64,000 nt of DNA from Xenorhabdus kozodoii (GCF_002632875.1 NZ_NJCX01000015.1:51819-115818), one strand, 5' to 3'; counted from the first letter of the stretch, positions 16,720-26,099 are shown. Notes: a model not told the origin generated them from the letters alone. Translations and numbers: made by a program.

Positions 16720-17408
16720 TTTGCCGAAACCATTAAGTATCCACGGCCGCGTAATGTCTTAAACCACGGTAGCCCATCCGTTCTGTTGGGTAATTTACGG
16801 CGTAGATTCGAGATATGCATATCAATCGCCCGATCAAAAGGCGTTAAGCGTTTCCCCAAGACTTCTTGGCTTAAATGTTCACGGGAAACGACTTGCCCTA
16901 AATGCTGTGCTAATAAATAAAGTAAGGTGAACTCTGTGCCAGTGAGATCCAAAATCATCCCATCAAAGCTGGCTTCCTGACGGCCAGGGTTGAGTTGCAG
17001 TTGATCGATCTCCAGTATCGGTGTTCCAATATCCGCTTGTTGTTCACTCCAGTTGGAACGGCGTAAAATGGCACGTATGCGCGCGACCAGTTCACGATCG
17101 TTAAAAGGTTTGGGGAGATAGTCATCGGCTCCCAGCTCTAATCCCAAAACACGGTCTAAATCGCTACCACGCGCCGTTAACATGATGACGGGGGTCTGGT
17201 GGTATTGCCGCAGCTCTTTCAGCGTCTCAATGCCGTTCTTACGCGGCATCATGATGTCCAGCAACAATAGGTCAATTGAAGAATCGATATATTGTAAAGC
17301 CTGTTCGCCATCGTAGGCGATCACAACATTGAATCCTTCCATCTCCAGCAATTCTTTTAATAGCGATGTCAGTTCGCGGTCATCATCAACTAATAAGATT
17401 TTATGCAT
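16716..17408 (-). CDS. cpxR: Envelope-stress response regulator CpxR
   Basis: 230 aa from the ATG at 17408 (MHKILLVDDDRELT). The frame is open to 17429 but the added residues have no family match. The receiver domain has DDD at 8-10, the phospho-acceptor D51 in LLLDIMMP, and the conserved K in LPKPFND. The C-terminal winged helix of the OmpR type has RTDGLPWFKTLRGRGYL near the end. CpxR binds GTAAA-N5-GTAAA sites. One such site lies just upstream between cpxR and cpxP, consistent with autoregulation. Confidence 0.98.
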   Translation of the reverse strand: MHKILLVDDDRELTSLLKELLEMEGFNVVIAYDGEQALQYIDSSIDLLLLDIMMPRKNGIETLKELRQYHQTPVIMLTARGSDLDRVLGLELGADDYLPKPFNDRELVARIRAILRRSNWSEQQADIGTPILEIDQLQLNPGRQEASFDGMILDLTGTEFTLLYLLAQHLGQVVSREHLSQEVLGKRLTPFDRAIDMHISNLRRKLPNRTDGLPWFKTLRGRGYLMVSAK

Positions 17409-17460
17409 TAATTCTTCCTCCAAGAGCAAAATACGATAACAAACTTCGCTATTCCATGAC

Positions 17461-17475
17461 TTTACGTTCTTTTAC
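17461..17475 (-). promoter_or_regulatory. CpxR box between cpxR and cpxP
   Basis: On the minus strand the sequence is GTAAAAGAACGTAAA, an exact GTAAA-N5-GTAAA CpxR consensus. It is about 53 bp from the cpxR start and 85 bp from the cpxP start, so it can serve both divergent genes. Perfect match to both half-sites. Confidence 0.9.
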
Positions 17476-17560
17476 ATGCTCTGACGCTAGTTTGCAGCCG
17501 CAAGGTTATAGTTATCCGCACTGAATCGAATGCTGCTGTTCGAGAAAGCGAGGAAATTTA

Positions 17561-18061
17561 ATGCGTAACATAGCAATATTGGCTTTAGCGTCAATGTTTG
17601 TTCTCGGAACAACGGAAGCTTTAGCTAAAACTGCTGGTACGGATCATGTTCCTGAGGTTAGTTCTTCCTCCCCGCATCCATATTGTATGTCATATGGCTA
17701 TAAGAGGAATTTTAATCATCGCCAGGATAGTCAATATAACTATAGTTATATCTTCGGTGGGATAGCGTTAACTGAACAGCAACGTGAAGAAATGTGGAAT
17801 TTAGTCAAACAGCAGCATCAGTATGAGCAGCCGCTGGTTGATATGCGAGCTGAACATCGAAAGTTGAATGCGCTTTTGACAGCAGAAGATTTTAATGAAG
17901 CTGAGGTTCGCTCGCAGATTGAAAGAATAGCTGAAAAGAATGTTGCTCTGAGTGTCGAAATTGCGCGCATGAGTCATCAGGTTTATCAACTGTTAACGCC
18001 AGAGCAGAAAGCGCTATTAAAAAATCGGTTAAACCCCATGAACGTGAAGTTCGAAAAGTGA
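17561..18061 (+). CDS. cpxP: Periplasmic Cpx inhibitor/chaperone CpxP
   Basis: 166 aa. Signal peptide (MRNIAILALASMFVLGTTEALA, probable cleavage after ALA). The two LTxxQ motifs of the CpxP/Spy family are LTEQQREEMW in the first helix and LTPEQKALLKNRL near the end. It binds CpxA's periplasmic domain and misfolded proteins, dampening Cpx signalling. AGGAAATTTA precedes the start. It is divergent from cpxRA across a CpxR box. The 3' UTR encodes the small RNA CpxQ, followed by a terminator. Confidence 0.96.
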   Translation: MRNIAILALASMFVLGTTEALAKTAGTDHVPEVSSSSPHPYCMSYGYKRNFNHRQDSQYNYSYIFGGIALTEQQREEMWNLVKQQHQYEQPLVDMRAEHRKLNALLTAEDFNEAEVRSQIERIAEKNVALSVEIARMSHQVYQLLTPEQKALLKNRLNPMNVKFEK

Positions 18062-18096
18062 ACGGATTTTTTGCTACACCGTGGCACCAATAACGA

Positions 18097-18153
18097 TTTT
18101 CCTTGCCATAGACACCATCCCTGTCTTTCAGCCCCTTCGAGGGGCTTTTTTTT
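18097..18153 (+). ncRNA. cpxQ: CpxQ small RNA from the cpxP 3' UTR
   Basis: The sequence from 18097 reads TTTTCCTTGCCATAGACACC and continues ATCCCTGTC before the GC-rich terminator stem. By memory this is essentially the same as E. coli/Salmonella CpxQ, a roughly 58-nt Hfq-binding RNA released from cpxP mRNA by RNase E. Only the terminator stem differs. The 36-nt gap between the cpxP stop and the RNA start fits processing from the mRNA. The expected role is repression of envelope-protein mRNAs during Cpx stress. Confidence 0.85.
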
Positions 18154-18155
18154 GT
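18130..18155 (+). terminator. Rho-independent terminator of cpxP/CpxQ
   Basis: Stem AGCCCC-TTCGA-GGGGCT followed by eight T residues: a strong intrinsic terminator that also forms the 3' end of CpxQ. Confidence 0.93.
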
Positions 18156-18227
18156 CTATAAGTTTACTTGCATAAACAGGCCTTTTTTTATCTAATCCGA
18201 TAAATGATTTCTGTTGATTGTTTTCTC

Positions 18228-19367
18228 ATGAAAAAATTTGTTTTTGTTGCTCCTGAATTTCATTCTATTCCGCCAAACTATGCAGCCGCAGTCGAGTGGT
18301 GGATCTATAACGTAGCCAAAATCAGTCAGGCTAATAATTTAATTATTTGTAAGGGAGAAAAAACAGAAAAAACGGTAGAGAAAATCAGTGATTATGCCAC
18401 CATTCACAGAATATATATTAGTGCAATATATAAACGTTTTTTCAGGAAATGGTCGCGATTAGATCCTTATCCTTATGCCAAAAGGGTAGTAGACACAGTT
18501 TCCTGTAGCCAAAACCAGCCCCATGACAAACCTATTTTGATTATTCAAAACTCCGTTTCACTGTATAACGAGATTAAGCAGTATTATCCTGAAGAACAGA
18601 TGGTACTTCACCTGCATAATAAGCATAACGTCGCTACTTTGGGCGCTGGGACAAAACTTATTACTCCAAGTCATTTTCTGGCGAATTTTTTTCGTAATGA
18701 AGCAAAATTAGAGAACATTAAAGTGGTGCCAAATGGCATTGATAAGATGCTTTATATGCAACAAAGTTGCTGGAAAAGGGAACGCTTTGGTCTCAAAAAT
18801 ACGGCAAAAGTCATTTTGTATGCTGGGCGATTAGATGAGAGAAAAGGAGTGCTTGAGTTAATGGAAGCTGTATCCTTATTGCACAAAAAGGATACGCAAA
18901 TCACACTGCTTTTGATCGGAGAATACACAAAAAGTACAAAAGGCGAGCGTGAGGTTTACCGTAAAAAAGTCGTTGATAAAGCGTTGGAGATGACAGGGTG
19001 TTGTGTCTTGGCAGGAAATATTCCGCCTGCCAATATGCATCAGGTTTATTCACTTGCCGATTTAACGGTTGTTCCTTCATTGTGGGAGGAGCCATTTTGT
19101 ATGGTTGCATTGGAGTCAATGGCGAGAGGTACACCTGTTTTGGCGAGTCCAAGAGGGGGGATCAAAGAGTTTGTGGTGCCCAACAATACCGGTTTCTTAC
19201 TGCAAGAGCCATTATCTCCAGAGAGTATTGCCCAAGATATTTTAGATACGCTGTCAGATAGTCGATTACACGATATTACTGAAAAGGGTAAAGAAATGGC
19301 TCTCACAAACTACGATTGGCATACGGTAAATGAGTCTCTAACGACTGTGTTGTCTGAGTGGTTTTAA
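18228..19367 (+). CDS. Glycosyltransferase family 4, probable LPS core/polysaccharide
   Basis: 379 aa from the ATG at 18228 (MKKFVFVAPEFHSIPPNYAAAVEWW); an upstream ATG at 18204 adds eight residues. Neither has a clear ribosome site. GT4 features: AGRLDERKGVLELMEAV in the C-terminal Rossmann fold, then VPSLWEEPFCMVALESMARGTPVLAS with the EX7E motif and GGIKEFVVPNNTGFLL. The SIPPNYAAAVEWWIYNVA start resembles core or exopolysaccharide transferases of the AmsD/WaaG kind. It stands alone between the CpxQ terminator and a convergent ligase-like gene, and is absent at this place in E. coli. Donor and acceptor unknown. Confidence 0.82.
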   Translation: MKKFVFVAPEFHSIPPNYAAAVEWWIYNVAKISQANNLIICKGEKTEKTVEKISDYATIHRIYISAIYKRFFRKWSRLDPYPYAKRVVDTVSCSQNQPHDKPILIIQNSVSLYNEIKQYYPEEQMVLHLHNKHNVATLGAGTKLITPSHFLANFFRNEAKLENIKVVPNGIDKMLYMQQSCWKRERFGLKNTAKVILYAGRLDERKGVLELMEAVSLLHKKDTQITLLLIGEYTKSTKGEREVYRKKVVDKALEMTGCCVLAGNIPPANMHQVYSLADLTVVPSLWEEPFCMVALESMARGTPVLASPRGGIKEFVVPNNTGFLLQEPLSPESIAQDILDTLSDSRLHDITEKGKEMALTNYDWHTVNESLTTVLSEWF

Positions 19368-19380
19368 TGGGATTGATTTT

Positions 19381-19409
19381 ACAGGCTATTCATTTTTGGA
19401 ATAGCCTGT
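19381..19409. terminator. Hairpin between convergent glycosyltransferase and ligase-like genes
   Basis: A perfect 11-bp stem, ACAGGCTATTC/GAATAGCCTGT, with a 7-base loop at 19381-19409. It lies just after the rightward gene and before the stop of the leftward gene. There is no strong T run on either side, so it may be a bidirectional but imperfect terminator. Confidence 0.6.
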
Positions 19410-19429
19410 AATCATTAGCGTTTAAATTC

Positions 19430-20701
19430 CTATATTGTTTTATTCCATCTTTGCTGACACAGCGTTATGAGCAAACCAAGATAAATTCCTAAAATATTCA
19501 AATGAACACTTTCAAAATTCCCTCTGACAATAAAATAGCCAAAGAAAGAGATAAATAAAATTAGCCCCGCTTGCTTATAGCAGCCGATACTCGTGTTCCA
19601 CTCTTGGGCTGATTGTTTCAGATAAGAGATAACTAAAAATAAAAAAGCCCCCAGGCCAAATATGCCGGCAGAAAACCAAATTGTCAGGAAAATATTATGG
19701 GGTCCAAGGGAGGTTTTAAATGTCCAGGCAGGATAATTTTTCACATTATCGTTGTAAATTTGGTCATAGATTTTGTTACTTGCCCCATAGCCCTTGATTG
19801 GGTTTTCCAGAATTAAGGTAAGTGCTGAACCTTGTATGCCATTACCATATCGGTGACTGCTATCTGTTTGTTCCAATTTATAGGTTAACGTTGACTGCTG
19901 ACCAAGGTAGTCAGATTTGACAGCAAATACGGCTGCGCAGATAAAAACGATACTGGCAATAAGCGTTTTCCAGTTTTTGTTCATGATGATCATCATGAAA
20001 AACATCACAAAAACGGCAAGCCAAGCCCCCCTGGCAAGGGTTCCCAGCAAGATAAAGAGTACGGCTAAGATAAGTAACGTTGTCAGCGTTAAGCGAACAT
20101 AATGTTGGGGTTTTTGAAAATGCCAAAGGGCAACGAGTGCGGGGAAGAAGAAAATAATGCCATCTGATATGTTACGGTGGTTATAGTTGGTGAATGGCAT
20201 GATATTGTTCTGATAATCCAGATAGAACAGGTACATTTCTTTCAGCGTAATGAATGACAAGCCAAACAGGAATGAGCCAATAATCATTTTCTGGATTTTA
20301 AGTGTATCCGTATGACTTAACGCTAATGTAATGATGAGGCTGGAGAGAACGACATCCCTGAAAAAAGGGGTTTTTATTTCACTGAAACTGAGCTTGGGAT
20401 CCGGTGAAATAACAATCGAATAGAGATAAGCCAAAGTTAATATGCCCAACGCCAGTACGATGTTGTTCTTTAATGCCGAGAGGCATCCTTTGGGGTTTTT
20501 GATCAAAAAGTAGAGTGCAGTTAACGCCATCAATGCAAAAAAGAGGTTTTTATAGCGTGTGACGCCGGTTACATAGACAAGCGCGATGTAACCCCCGACA
20601 AAAAAAGTGCCCCAAGATAAATGAGTTTTTACGGTTTCTTTAAACATGACCTTACCAGAATGGGAAATGGATTTCTGGCTGGTATTTTGTACCATTTTCA
20701 C
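19430..20701 (-). CDS. waaL: O-antigen ligase WaaL-like (Wzy_C/O-ligase domain)
   Basis: 423 aa with about 10-11 membrane segments. The motif GTLARGAWLAVFV in the middle and a periplasmic loop containing KGYGASNKIYDQ and GPHNIFLTIW (the H-x-x-hydrophobic region) are typical of the O-antigen ligase/Wzy_C superfamily. It would join polymerised O-antigen from undecaprenyl diphosphate to lipid A-core in the periplasm. WaaL and Wzy are hard to separate by sequence. The operon Wzy at 8354-9685 and the adjacent core-like glycosyltransferase favour ligase here. Convergent with that gene, divergent from the CdsA-like gene. Confidence 0.75.
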   Translation of the reverse strand: MKMVQNTSQKSISHSGKVMFKETVKTHLSWGTFFVGGYIALVYVTGVTRYKNLFFALMALTALYFLIKNPKGCLSALKNNIVLALGILTLAYLYSIVISPDPKLSFSEIKTPFFRDVVLSSLIITLALSHTDTLKIQKMIIGSFLFGLSFITLKEMYLFYLDYQNNIMPFTNYNHRNISDGIIFFFPALVALWHFQKPQHYVRLTLTTLLILAVLFILLGTLARGAWLAVFVMFFMMIIMNKNWKTLIASIVFICAAVFAVKSDYLGQQSTLTYKLEQTDSSHRYGNGIQGSALTLILENPIKGYGASNKIYDQIYNDNVKNYPAWTFKTSLGPHNIFLTIWFSAGIFGLGAFLFLVISYLKQSAQEWNTSIGCYKQAGLILFISFFGYFIVRGNFESVHLNILGIYLGLLITLCQQRWNKTI

Positions 20702-20788
20702 CAGACAGGCACGAATAAAAATACGCTGTTATAACGTGGTATAAAAGGGAGCAAAATATCCAACATGGATATCAGGGGAATGAGTACT

Positions 20789-21733
20789 ATGACAAATATC
20801 GATCATGATCTGATGCTGTTGTTGGCAGGGATATTCGGGATATTGGTTATTGCCAGTGTGATTGGGGGTATTTTGGCCTTATGGTATTCGGGGGAAAGGC
20901 GCAATGCCACTATCGATAACCTGAATGCCCGGATCCGCGGCTGGTGGATGATATGTGTCATCTGTGTGTTAGCCATTGTCGTAGGGCTTGTTGGCTCGGT
21001 GATTTTGTTTGCCGTGATGTCATTTTTTGCCTTGCGTGAATTTATTACGCTAACGCCGACTCGCCGCAGTGATCATGAAGCGCTGTTTTGGTGTTTCTTC
21101 GTTTTTATACCGGCGCAGTATCTTTTGGTGGGTATGCAATGGTATGGGTTATTCGCGGTTTTCATTCCTGTCTATGTGTTCCTGTTCTTACCGGCTCGAA
21201 TCGCTTTAGTCGGGGATACTACCCATTTTTTGGCGCGAACGGCCAAAATCCAGTGGGGGATGTTGGTAACGGTATTTGCCATCAGCCATGCGCCAGCGCT
21301 GTTGATGCTGGAGATCCCTGAATATGAGAACCAAAATATCAAATTATTGTTGTTCCTGATGATCGTGGTACAAATGTCCGATGTTTTGCAGTACGTATTC
21401 GGGAAATTATGGGGCAAACGACCGATTGTGCCGAAGCTCAGTCCGAATAAAACGGTTGAGGGGTTTGTTGGCGGAATTTTGGTGTCTGTATTGTTGGGCA
21501 TGTCGCTGTTTTGGGTAACGCCTTTCTCCCCGCGGGAAGCGGGGCTGATGTCGCTGGCAATCACCCTGATGGGGTTTATTGGCGGGTTATGTATGTCGGC
21601 GATTAAACGGGACAGTGGGGTGAAGGACTTTGGTGGCATCATTGAAGGTCACGGTGGAATGTTGGATCGAATCGACTCACTTTGCTTCGCTGCCCCTATA
21701 TTTTTCCATCTAACGCGCTATTTTTATACCTGA
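20789..21733 (+). CDS. Phosphatidate cytidylyltransferase (CdsA/YnbB-like)
   Basis: 314 aa from the ATG at 20789, chosen because AGGGG lies ten bases upstream; ATGs at 20780 and 20765 are in frame. About eight membrane segments. The C-terminal CdsA signature SAIKRDSGVKDFGG, then HGGMLDRIDS, is complete, including the two metal-binding aspartates. The enzyme makes CDP-diacylglycerol from phosphatidate and CTP. The sequence resembles the E. coli paralogue YnbB more than the housekeeping CdsA, which normally sits by dxr/bamA. So this is probably a second, accessory CDP-DAG synthase (inference). It is 31 bp upstream of fieF, possibly co-transcribed. Confidence 0.85.
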   Translation: MTNIDHDLMLLLAGIFGILVIASVIGGILALWYSGERRNATIDNLNARIRGWWMICVICVLAIVVGLVGSVILFAVMSFFALREFITLTPTRRSDHEALFWCFFVFIPAQYLLVGMQWYGLFAVFIPVYVFLFLPARIALVGDTTHFLARTAKIQWGMLVTVFAISHAPALLMLEIPEYENQNIKLLLFLMIVVQMSDVLQYVFGKLWGKRPIVPKLSPNKTVEGFVGGILVSVLLGMSLFWVTPFSPREAGLMSLAITLMGFIGGLCMSAIKRDSGVKDFGGIIEGHGGMLDRIDSLCFAAPIFFHLTRYFYT

Positions 21734-21764
21734 GAATGGCTGAATAACCGATAGGTGGTCGTCA

Positions 21765-22664
21765 ATGAGTATAAATTATGGTCGATGGGTCAGCGCCGCC
21801 GCGTTAGCGGCAACGGTTCTGGCCAGTGTGCTATTGGTTGTGAAAATAGTAGCCTGGTGGTTGACGGGGTCGGTGAGTTTATTGGCGGCGCTGGTGGATT
21901 CATTGGTCGATTTGGCCGCGTCCCTGACGAATTTTTTTGTGGTGCGTTATTCACTTCAACCTGCGGATAAAGAGCATACTTTTGGGCATGGTAAAGCCGA
22001 ATCGCTGGCGGCGTTGGCGCAAAGCATGTTTATTTCCGGCTCGGCAATTTTCCTGTTTTTGACGGGCTTTCGGCATCTGTATTCCCCCAATCCACTGGAA
22101 CATGCGGCGATAGGCATAGGGGTGATCGTCGTTGCCTTGATTTCCTCGTTGTGTTTAGTGGCATTCCAGAAATGGGTGATCAGCAAAACCCAAAGTCAGG
22201 CTATCCGTGCGGATATGCTGCATTATAAGTCCGACTTGTTGATGAATGGGGCAATTTTGGTGGCATTGCTTTTGAGCCTGTATGGTTTTAAACGCGCGGA
22301 TGCCCTCTTTGCCTTGGGTATTGGCGTCTATATCCTCTATAGTGCGTTACGGATGGGCTATGATGCCGTACAGTCCTTACTTGATCGTGCCTTGCCGGAT
22401 GAAGAGCGGCAGGAGATTATTGCGATCATCCAAAATTATCCGGGTATAGCGGGTGGGCATGAGCTGAGAACCCGTCAATCAGGCCCGACTCGTTTTATCC
22501 AGTTTCATCTTGAGATAGATGATCATTTGCCCTTGGTGCAGGCACATGCTTTGGCCGAAGGCGTTGAAAATAAATTGCGGGATAGGTTTCCAGATGCCGA
22601 TATTATTATTCACCAAGATCCCAGCTCCACGGTGCCAAAAGAGCATAAAAACTGCTGGGATTGA
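21765..22664 (+). CDS. fieF: Cation-efflux pump FieF (Fe/Zn)
   Basis: 299 aa, cation diffusion facilitator family. Six membrane segments in the first two-thirds with metal-site motifs [13 protein letters not shown] in TM2 and [10 protein letters not shown] in TM5. The C-terminal cytoplasmic domain has the histidine-bearing [11 protein letters not shown] and FQFHLEID. It exports Fe(II)/Zn(II) in exchange for protons. Length and position upstream of pfkA match E. coli; the usual adjacent cpxP is separated here by the three-gene LPS-type insert. Confidence 0.95.
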   Translation: MSINYGRWVSAAALAATVLASVLLVVKIVAWWLTGSVSLLAALVDSLVDLAASLTNFFVVRYSLQPADKEHTFGHGKAESLAALAQSMFISGSAIFLFLTGFRHLYSPNPLEHAAIGIGVIVVALISSLCLVAFQKWVISKTQSQAIRADMLHYKSDLLMNGAILVALLLSLYGFKRADALFALGIGVYILYSALRMGYDAVQSLLDRALPDEERQEIIAIIQNYPGIAGGHELRTRQSGPTRFIQFHLEIDDHLPLVQAHALAEGVENKLRDRFPDADIIIHQDPSSTVPKEHKNCWD

Positions 22665-22750
22665 AGCGGAATTTATTCATAATCAAAAGGGCATCAAAAA
22701 ACAGACATAATCTTGATGCAGACTGGGTGTTTTTCCGTATTATAGATAGA

Positions 22751-22766
22751 GTTGAATCAATTCAGC
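22751..22766 (+). promoter_or_regulatory. Candidate Cra (FruR) operator of pfkA
   Basis: GTTGAATCAATTCAGC resembles the Cra site pattern TGAAnCGnT and reads nearly the same on both strands. It lies just downstream of a -10-like TATTAT/TATAGA near 22738-22746, where binding would block transcription. pfkA is a known Cra-repressed gene in E. coli. The site itself is inferred. Confidence 0.45.
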
Positions 22767-22856
22767 TAATGCAATGACAATCAGGTTACGCAAAATTGCT
22801 GTTAATTTTTCCGTCAGCAGATTGGCAAATATTATATCGACAAGTCAGAGGTCATC

Positions 22857-23834
22857 ATGATCAACAAGATTAAAAGAATCGGAGTCTTAACGAGTGGCGG
22901 TGATGCGCCTGGCATGAACGCCGCTATTCGTGGTGTTGTTCGTGCCGCTTTAACCGAAGGGTTGGAAGTTTACGGCATTTATGATGGCTATCTGGGGTTG
23001 TATGAAAACCGCATGAAGAAGCTGGATCGCTTTAGTGTTTCCGACATGATTAACCGCGGCGGTACGTTTTTGGGGTCAGCCCGTTTCCCTGAGTTCAGGG
23101 ATGATAAAGTTCGGGAAACGGCCATTGAAAACATGCGTAAAAATGGGATTGATGCGTTGGTGGTGATTGGCGGAGACGGATCGTATTTGGGGGCGAAAAA
23201 GCTGACCGAAGCGGGATTCCCTTGTATTGGTTTGCCTGGAACCATTGACAATGACGTCGCGGGCACAGATTACACCATTGGTTATTTCACGGCGCTGGAA
23301 ACCGTGGTGGAAGCGATTGACCGTTTGCGCGATACATCAACTTCCCACAAACGAATTTCGATTGTTGAAGTGATGGGACGTTATTGTGGCGATTTGACTT
23401 TATCGGCGGCAATCGCCGGTGGATGTGAATTTATTGTCCTGCCTGAAAATGAAATTCCGTTCGATCGTGAAGAGCTGCTGGCTGAGATTAAGGTCGGCAT
23501 TCAAAAAGGCAAGCGTCACGCCATTGTTGCGATTACTGAGCATGTCTGTGATGTCGCTGAACTGGCGAGATATATTGAGGCGGAAACCCGCCATGAAACC
23601 CGCGCGACGGTATTAGGCCATATCCAGCGTGGTGGTGCACCGGTCGCTTATGACCGTATTCTTGCTTCCCGCATGGGGGCATATTCTGTCCAGCTCTTGC
23701 TGGAGGGCTATGGTGGTCGTTGTGTCGGTATCCAGAACGAGAAACTTGTTCATCACGATATCATTGATGCCGTGCAAAATATGCAGCGCGTCTTTAAAAA
23801 AGAGTGGCTGGAAACGGCCAAGAAACTCTATTAA
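22857..23834 (+). CDS. pfkA: 6-phosphofructokinase I
   Basis: 325 aa. [14 protein letters not shown] at the N-terminus binds [15 protein letters not shown] is the phosphate loop, and [14 protein letters not shown] carries the catalytic Asp. [19 protein letters not shown] is the PFK signature and [15 protein letters not shown] lies in the C-terminal domain. It phosphorylates fructose 6-phosphate in glycolysis; the family is activated by ADP and inhibited by PEP. GAGG precedes the ATG. Five residues longer than E. coli PfkA, otherwise ordinary. Confidence 0.98.
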   Translation: MINKIKRIGVLTSGGDAPGMNAAIRGVVRAALTEGLEVYGIYDGYLGLYENRMKKLDRFSVSDMINRGGTFLGSARFPEFRDDKVRETAIENMRKNGIDALVVIGGDGSYLGAKKLTEAGFPCIGLPGTIDNDVAGTDYTIGYFTALETVVEAIDRLRDTSTSHKRISIVEVMGRYCGDLTLSAAIAGGCEFIVLPENEIPFDREELLAEIKVGIQKGKRHAIVAITEHVCDVAELARYIEAETRHETRATVLGHIQRGGAPVAYDRILASRMGAYSVQLLLEGYGGRCVGIQNEKLVHHDIIDAVQNMQRVFKKEWLETAKKLY

Positions 23835-23863
23835 TCCTTTCGTTGCGGCAAAATCCTCTTTTG

Positions 23864-23890
23864 GAAACAGCCATATCATGTGGCTGTTTC
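23864..23890 (+). terminator. Hairpin after pfkA
   Basis: Stem GAAACAGCCA/TGGCTGTTTC with a 7-base loop, 30 bp past the pfkA stop. The T run is weak, but position and stem strength fit a terminator. Confidence 0.6.
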
Positions 23891-24040
23891 ACCCCTTATC
23901 CGGTGCGCCTTATATCCCCGTCCTTTAGAGGATGTCAAATTCTTCTTATGCATAAGCAGAAAGTTAAAATTATTTCTGCATTATGATGCTTTCTGTCAGC
24001 TTTTATGGAGAAAACATAATAGCTTAGGGGAATTGTTATC

Positions 24041-25096
24041 GTGATCATGAATGCAAAGGGTGTGAATACAGACTTAAAACGGACGCCCTCAAGAGAATAT
24101 CTTGTGGCGACGTTATTTTTGGTGGTCTTGGCGATGACACTGGTGTTCAACAGTGCATGGGCAAAAGAGTTGCAATTATTGAATGTCTCCTATGATCCGA
24201 CCCGTGAACTTTACCAGCAATATAATGAGGCATTCAGCAAATACTGGCATAACAAAACAGGGGAAGAGGTAAAAATCCGTCAATCACATGGCGGTTCAGG
24301 CAAGCAGGCAACTTCCGTAATTAATGGCCTACAGGCGGATGTGGTGACGCTGGCACTGGCTTATGATGTCAATGCCATTGCAGAGCGTGGACGTATTGAC
24401 AAGCATTGGATCCAGCGCCTGCCGGATAATTCCGCCCCTTATACCTCCACCATTGTCTTTTTGGTGAGAAAAGGAAACCCGAAACAGATCCGAGATTGGT
24501 CGGACTTGATCCGCCCGGATGTTGCGGTTGTGACGCCGAATCCGAAAACGTCCGGTGGGGCACGCTGGAATTATCTGGCTGCCTGGGGATATGGTTTAGC
24601 ACATAACAATCAAGATCAGGCTAAAGCTAAAGCGTTTGTGAGGGAACTCTATAAAAATGTTGAAGTGCTGGATTCTGGCGCTCGCGGAGCAACGAACACG
24701 TTTGTGGAGCGTGGGATTGGCGATGTTTTGATTGCCTGGGAAAACGAAGCCTTGCTGGCAATCAATGCGTTGGGCAAGGGGAAGTTTGAAATTGTGACGC
24801 CAAGCATGTCTATTCTGGCAGAGCCGACGGTTTCTGTTGTTGACAAGGTGGTTGATAAACGCGGAACGCGCGAGCTGGCAACCGAATACCTGAAATATCT
24901 TTATTCTCCGGTGGGTCAGGACATTGCCGCCAAAAACTATTATCGCCCTCGCGATAAAGCCATCGCAGAAAAATACCGCGCTATTTTTCCTGATTTAAAA
25001 CTTTTTACGATTGATGCGGTTTTTGGTGGCTGGGATAGCGCCCAGAAAATGCATTTCGCCACCGGTGGGACTTTTGACGATATTATCCGGCGTTAA
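24041..25096 (+). CDS. sbp: Periplasmic sulfate-binding protein
   Basis: The frame starts with a GTG at 24041 (AGGGG ten bases upstream); an ATG at 24047 is the alternative. The N-terminus is unusually long and basic before a hydrophobic core and the probable signal cleavage at NSAWA/KE. The mature part [17 protein letters not shown], then [27 protein letters not shown], is the sulfate/thiosulfate-binding signature, and [16 protein letters not shown] and WENEALL segments follow. It delivers sulfate to the CysUWA ABC transporter. Monocistronic between pfkA and a bidirectional terminator, as in E. coli. Confidence 0.95.
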   Translation: MIMNAKGVNTDLKRTPSREYLVATLFLVVLAMTLVFNSAWAKELQLLNVSYDPTRELYQQYNEAFSKYWHNKTGEEVKIRQSHGGSGKQATSVINGLQADVVTLALAYDVNAIAERGRIDKHWIQRLPDNSAPYTSTIVFLVRKGNPKQIRDWSDLIRPDVAVVTPNPKTSGGARWNYLAAWGYGLAHNNQDQAKAKAFVRELYKNVEVLDSGARGATNTFVERGIGDVLIAWENEALLAINALGKGKFEIVTPSMSILAEPTVSVVDKVVDKRGTRELATEYLKYLYSPVGQDIAAKNYYRPRDKAIAEKYRAIFPDLKLFTIDAVFGGWDSAQKMHFATGGTFDDIIRR

Positions 25097-25142
25097 TCAT
25101 GGAACCGATTTGGCATAGGTGAAATGGTTCAGATTAAGTGAA

Positions 25143-25178
25143 AAAAACCGCCACAAATAATGCCTTGTGGCGGTTTTT
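25143..25178. terminator. Bidirectional terminator between sbp and tpiA
   Basis: Stem AAAAACCGCCACAA/TTGTGGCGGTTTTT, a perfect 14-bp inverted repeat with an 8-base loop. It gives T runs on both strands between converging genes. Confidence 0.92.
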
Positions 25179-25187
25179 GTTAAGAAA

Positions 25188-25955
25188 TTACGCTTTTTTT
25201 GCTTCTGCTGCGGCTTTGACGATCACGGCAAACGCATCGGCTTTCAGTGATGCACCACCGACTAGCGCACCGTCGATATCCGGCTGGGTGAACAGCTCTG
25301 CTGCATTGCTAGCGTTAACTGAGCCGCCATATTGAATAATGACCTGTTCAGCGATAGCGGCATCTTGTTTTGCGATATGGTCACGGATAAATTTATGAAC
25401 GGCCTGAGCCTGGGCAGGCGTTGCGGATTTGCCTGTACCGATTGCCCAAACAGGCTCGTAAGCAATAACCGTATCTTTAAATGCTGCGACGCCCAGTGTG
25501 TTCAGCACGGCATCGATTTGTCGTGCGCAGACAACTTCGGTCTGGCCGGCTTCATTTTCTTGTTCGGTTTCGCCAATGCACAGAACCGGGATCAGGCCTT
25601 GCTCTTTCAGGATGGCAAATTTCTGCGCGATGAATTCGTCGCTCTCTTTATGGTAAGTGCGGCGTTCAGAGTGACCGATGATGATATATTTTGCACCGAC
25701 GTCTTTCAGCATGTCAGCGGAGGTTTCGCCAGTGAAAGCGCCAGAAAGGTTGACGCCAACATCCTGTGCGCCCAAGGCGATACGGCTACCTGCCAGGGCA
25801 TTTTTTGCCAGAGAAACATAAACTGTTGGTGGTGCGATAGCGACGTCACAGCCGTCAATGTTGCTCAATTCGTTACGCAGGCCTGCAATCAGGTCGTTAA
25901 CCATGTGGGTACTGCCATTTAATTTCCAGTTACCCATAACTAATGGATGTCGCAT
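25188..25955 (-). CDS. tpiA: Triose-phosphate isomerase
   Basis: 255 aa from the ATG at 25955 ([15 protein letters not shown]), preceded by GGAGGG; the frame stays open to 26072 without homology. Catalytic residues: Lys in GNWKLNGS, His in IIGHSERR, Glu in [29 protein letters not shown] and [11 protein letters not shown] close the phosphate site. It interconverts dihydroxyacetone phosphate and glyceraldehyde 3-phosphate. In E. coli cdh lies between sbp and tpiA; no cdh is present here. Confidence 0.98.
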   Translation of the reverse strand: MRHPLVMGNWKLNGSTHMVNDLIAGLRNELSNIDGCDVAIAPPTVYVSLAKNALAGSRIALGAQDVGVNLSGAFTGETSADMLKDVGAKYIIIGHSERRTYHKESDEFIAQKFAILKEQGLIPVLCIGETEQENEAGQTEVVCARQIDAVLNTLGVAAFKDTVIAYEPVWAIGTGKSATPAQAQAVHKFIRDHIAKQDAAIAEQVIIQYGGSVNASNAAELFTQPDIDGALVGGASLKADAFAVIVKAAAEAKKA

Positions 25956-26099
25956 ATTTTTCCCTCCAACCAGAAAATAATCAAATTGCGAACTGAATGA
26001 ATATTCTTTCTTTGAATGACATGATGGTGATGTCATTCCCTGTAAGCGGAATCCCGACAGTATAAAGATCATCAGTGCGAATAGCTCTGCGCTGCGTCA

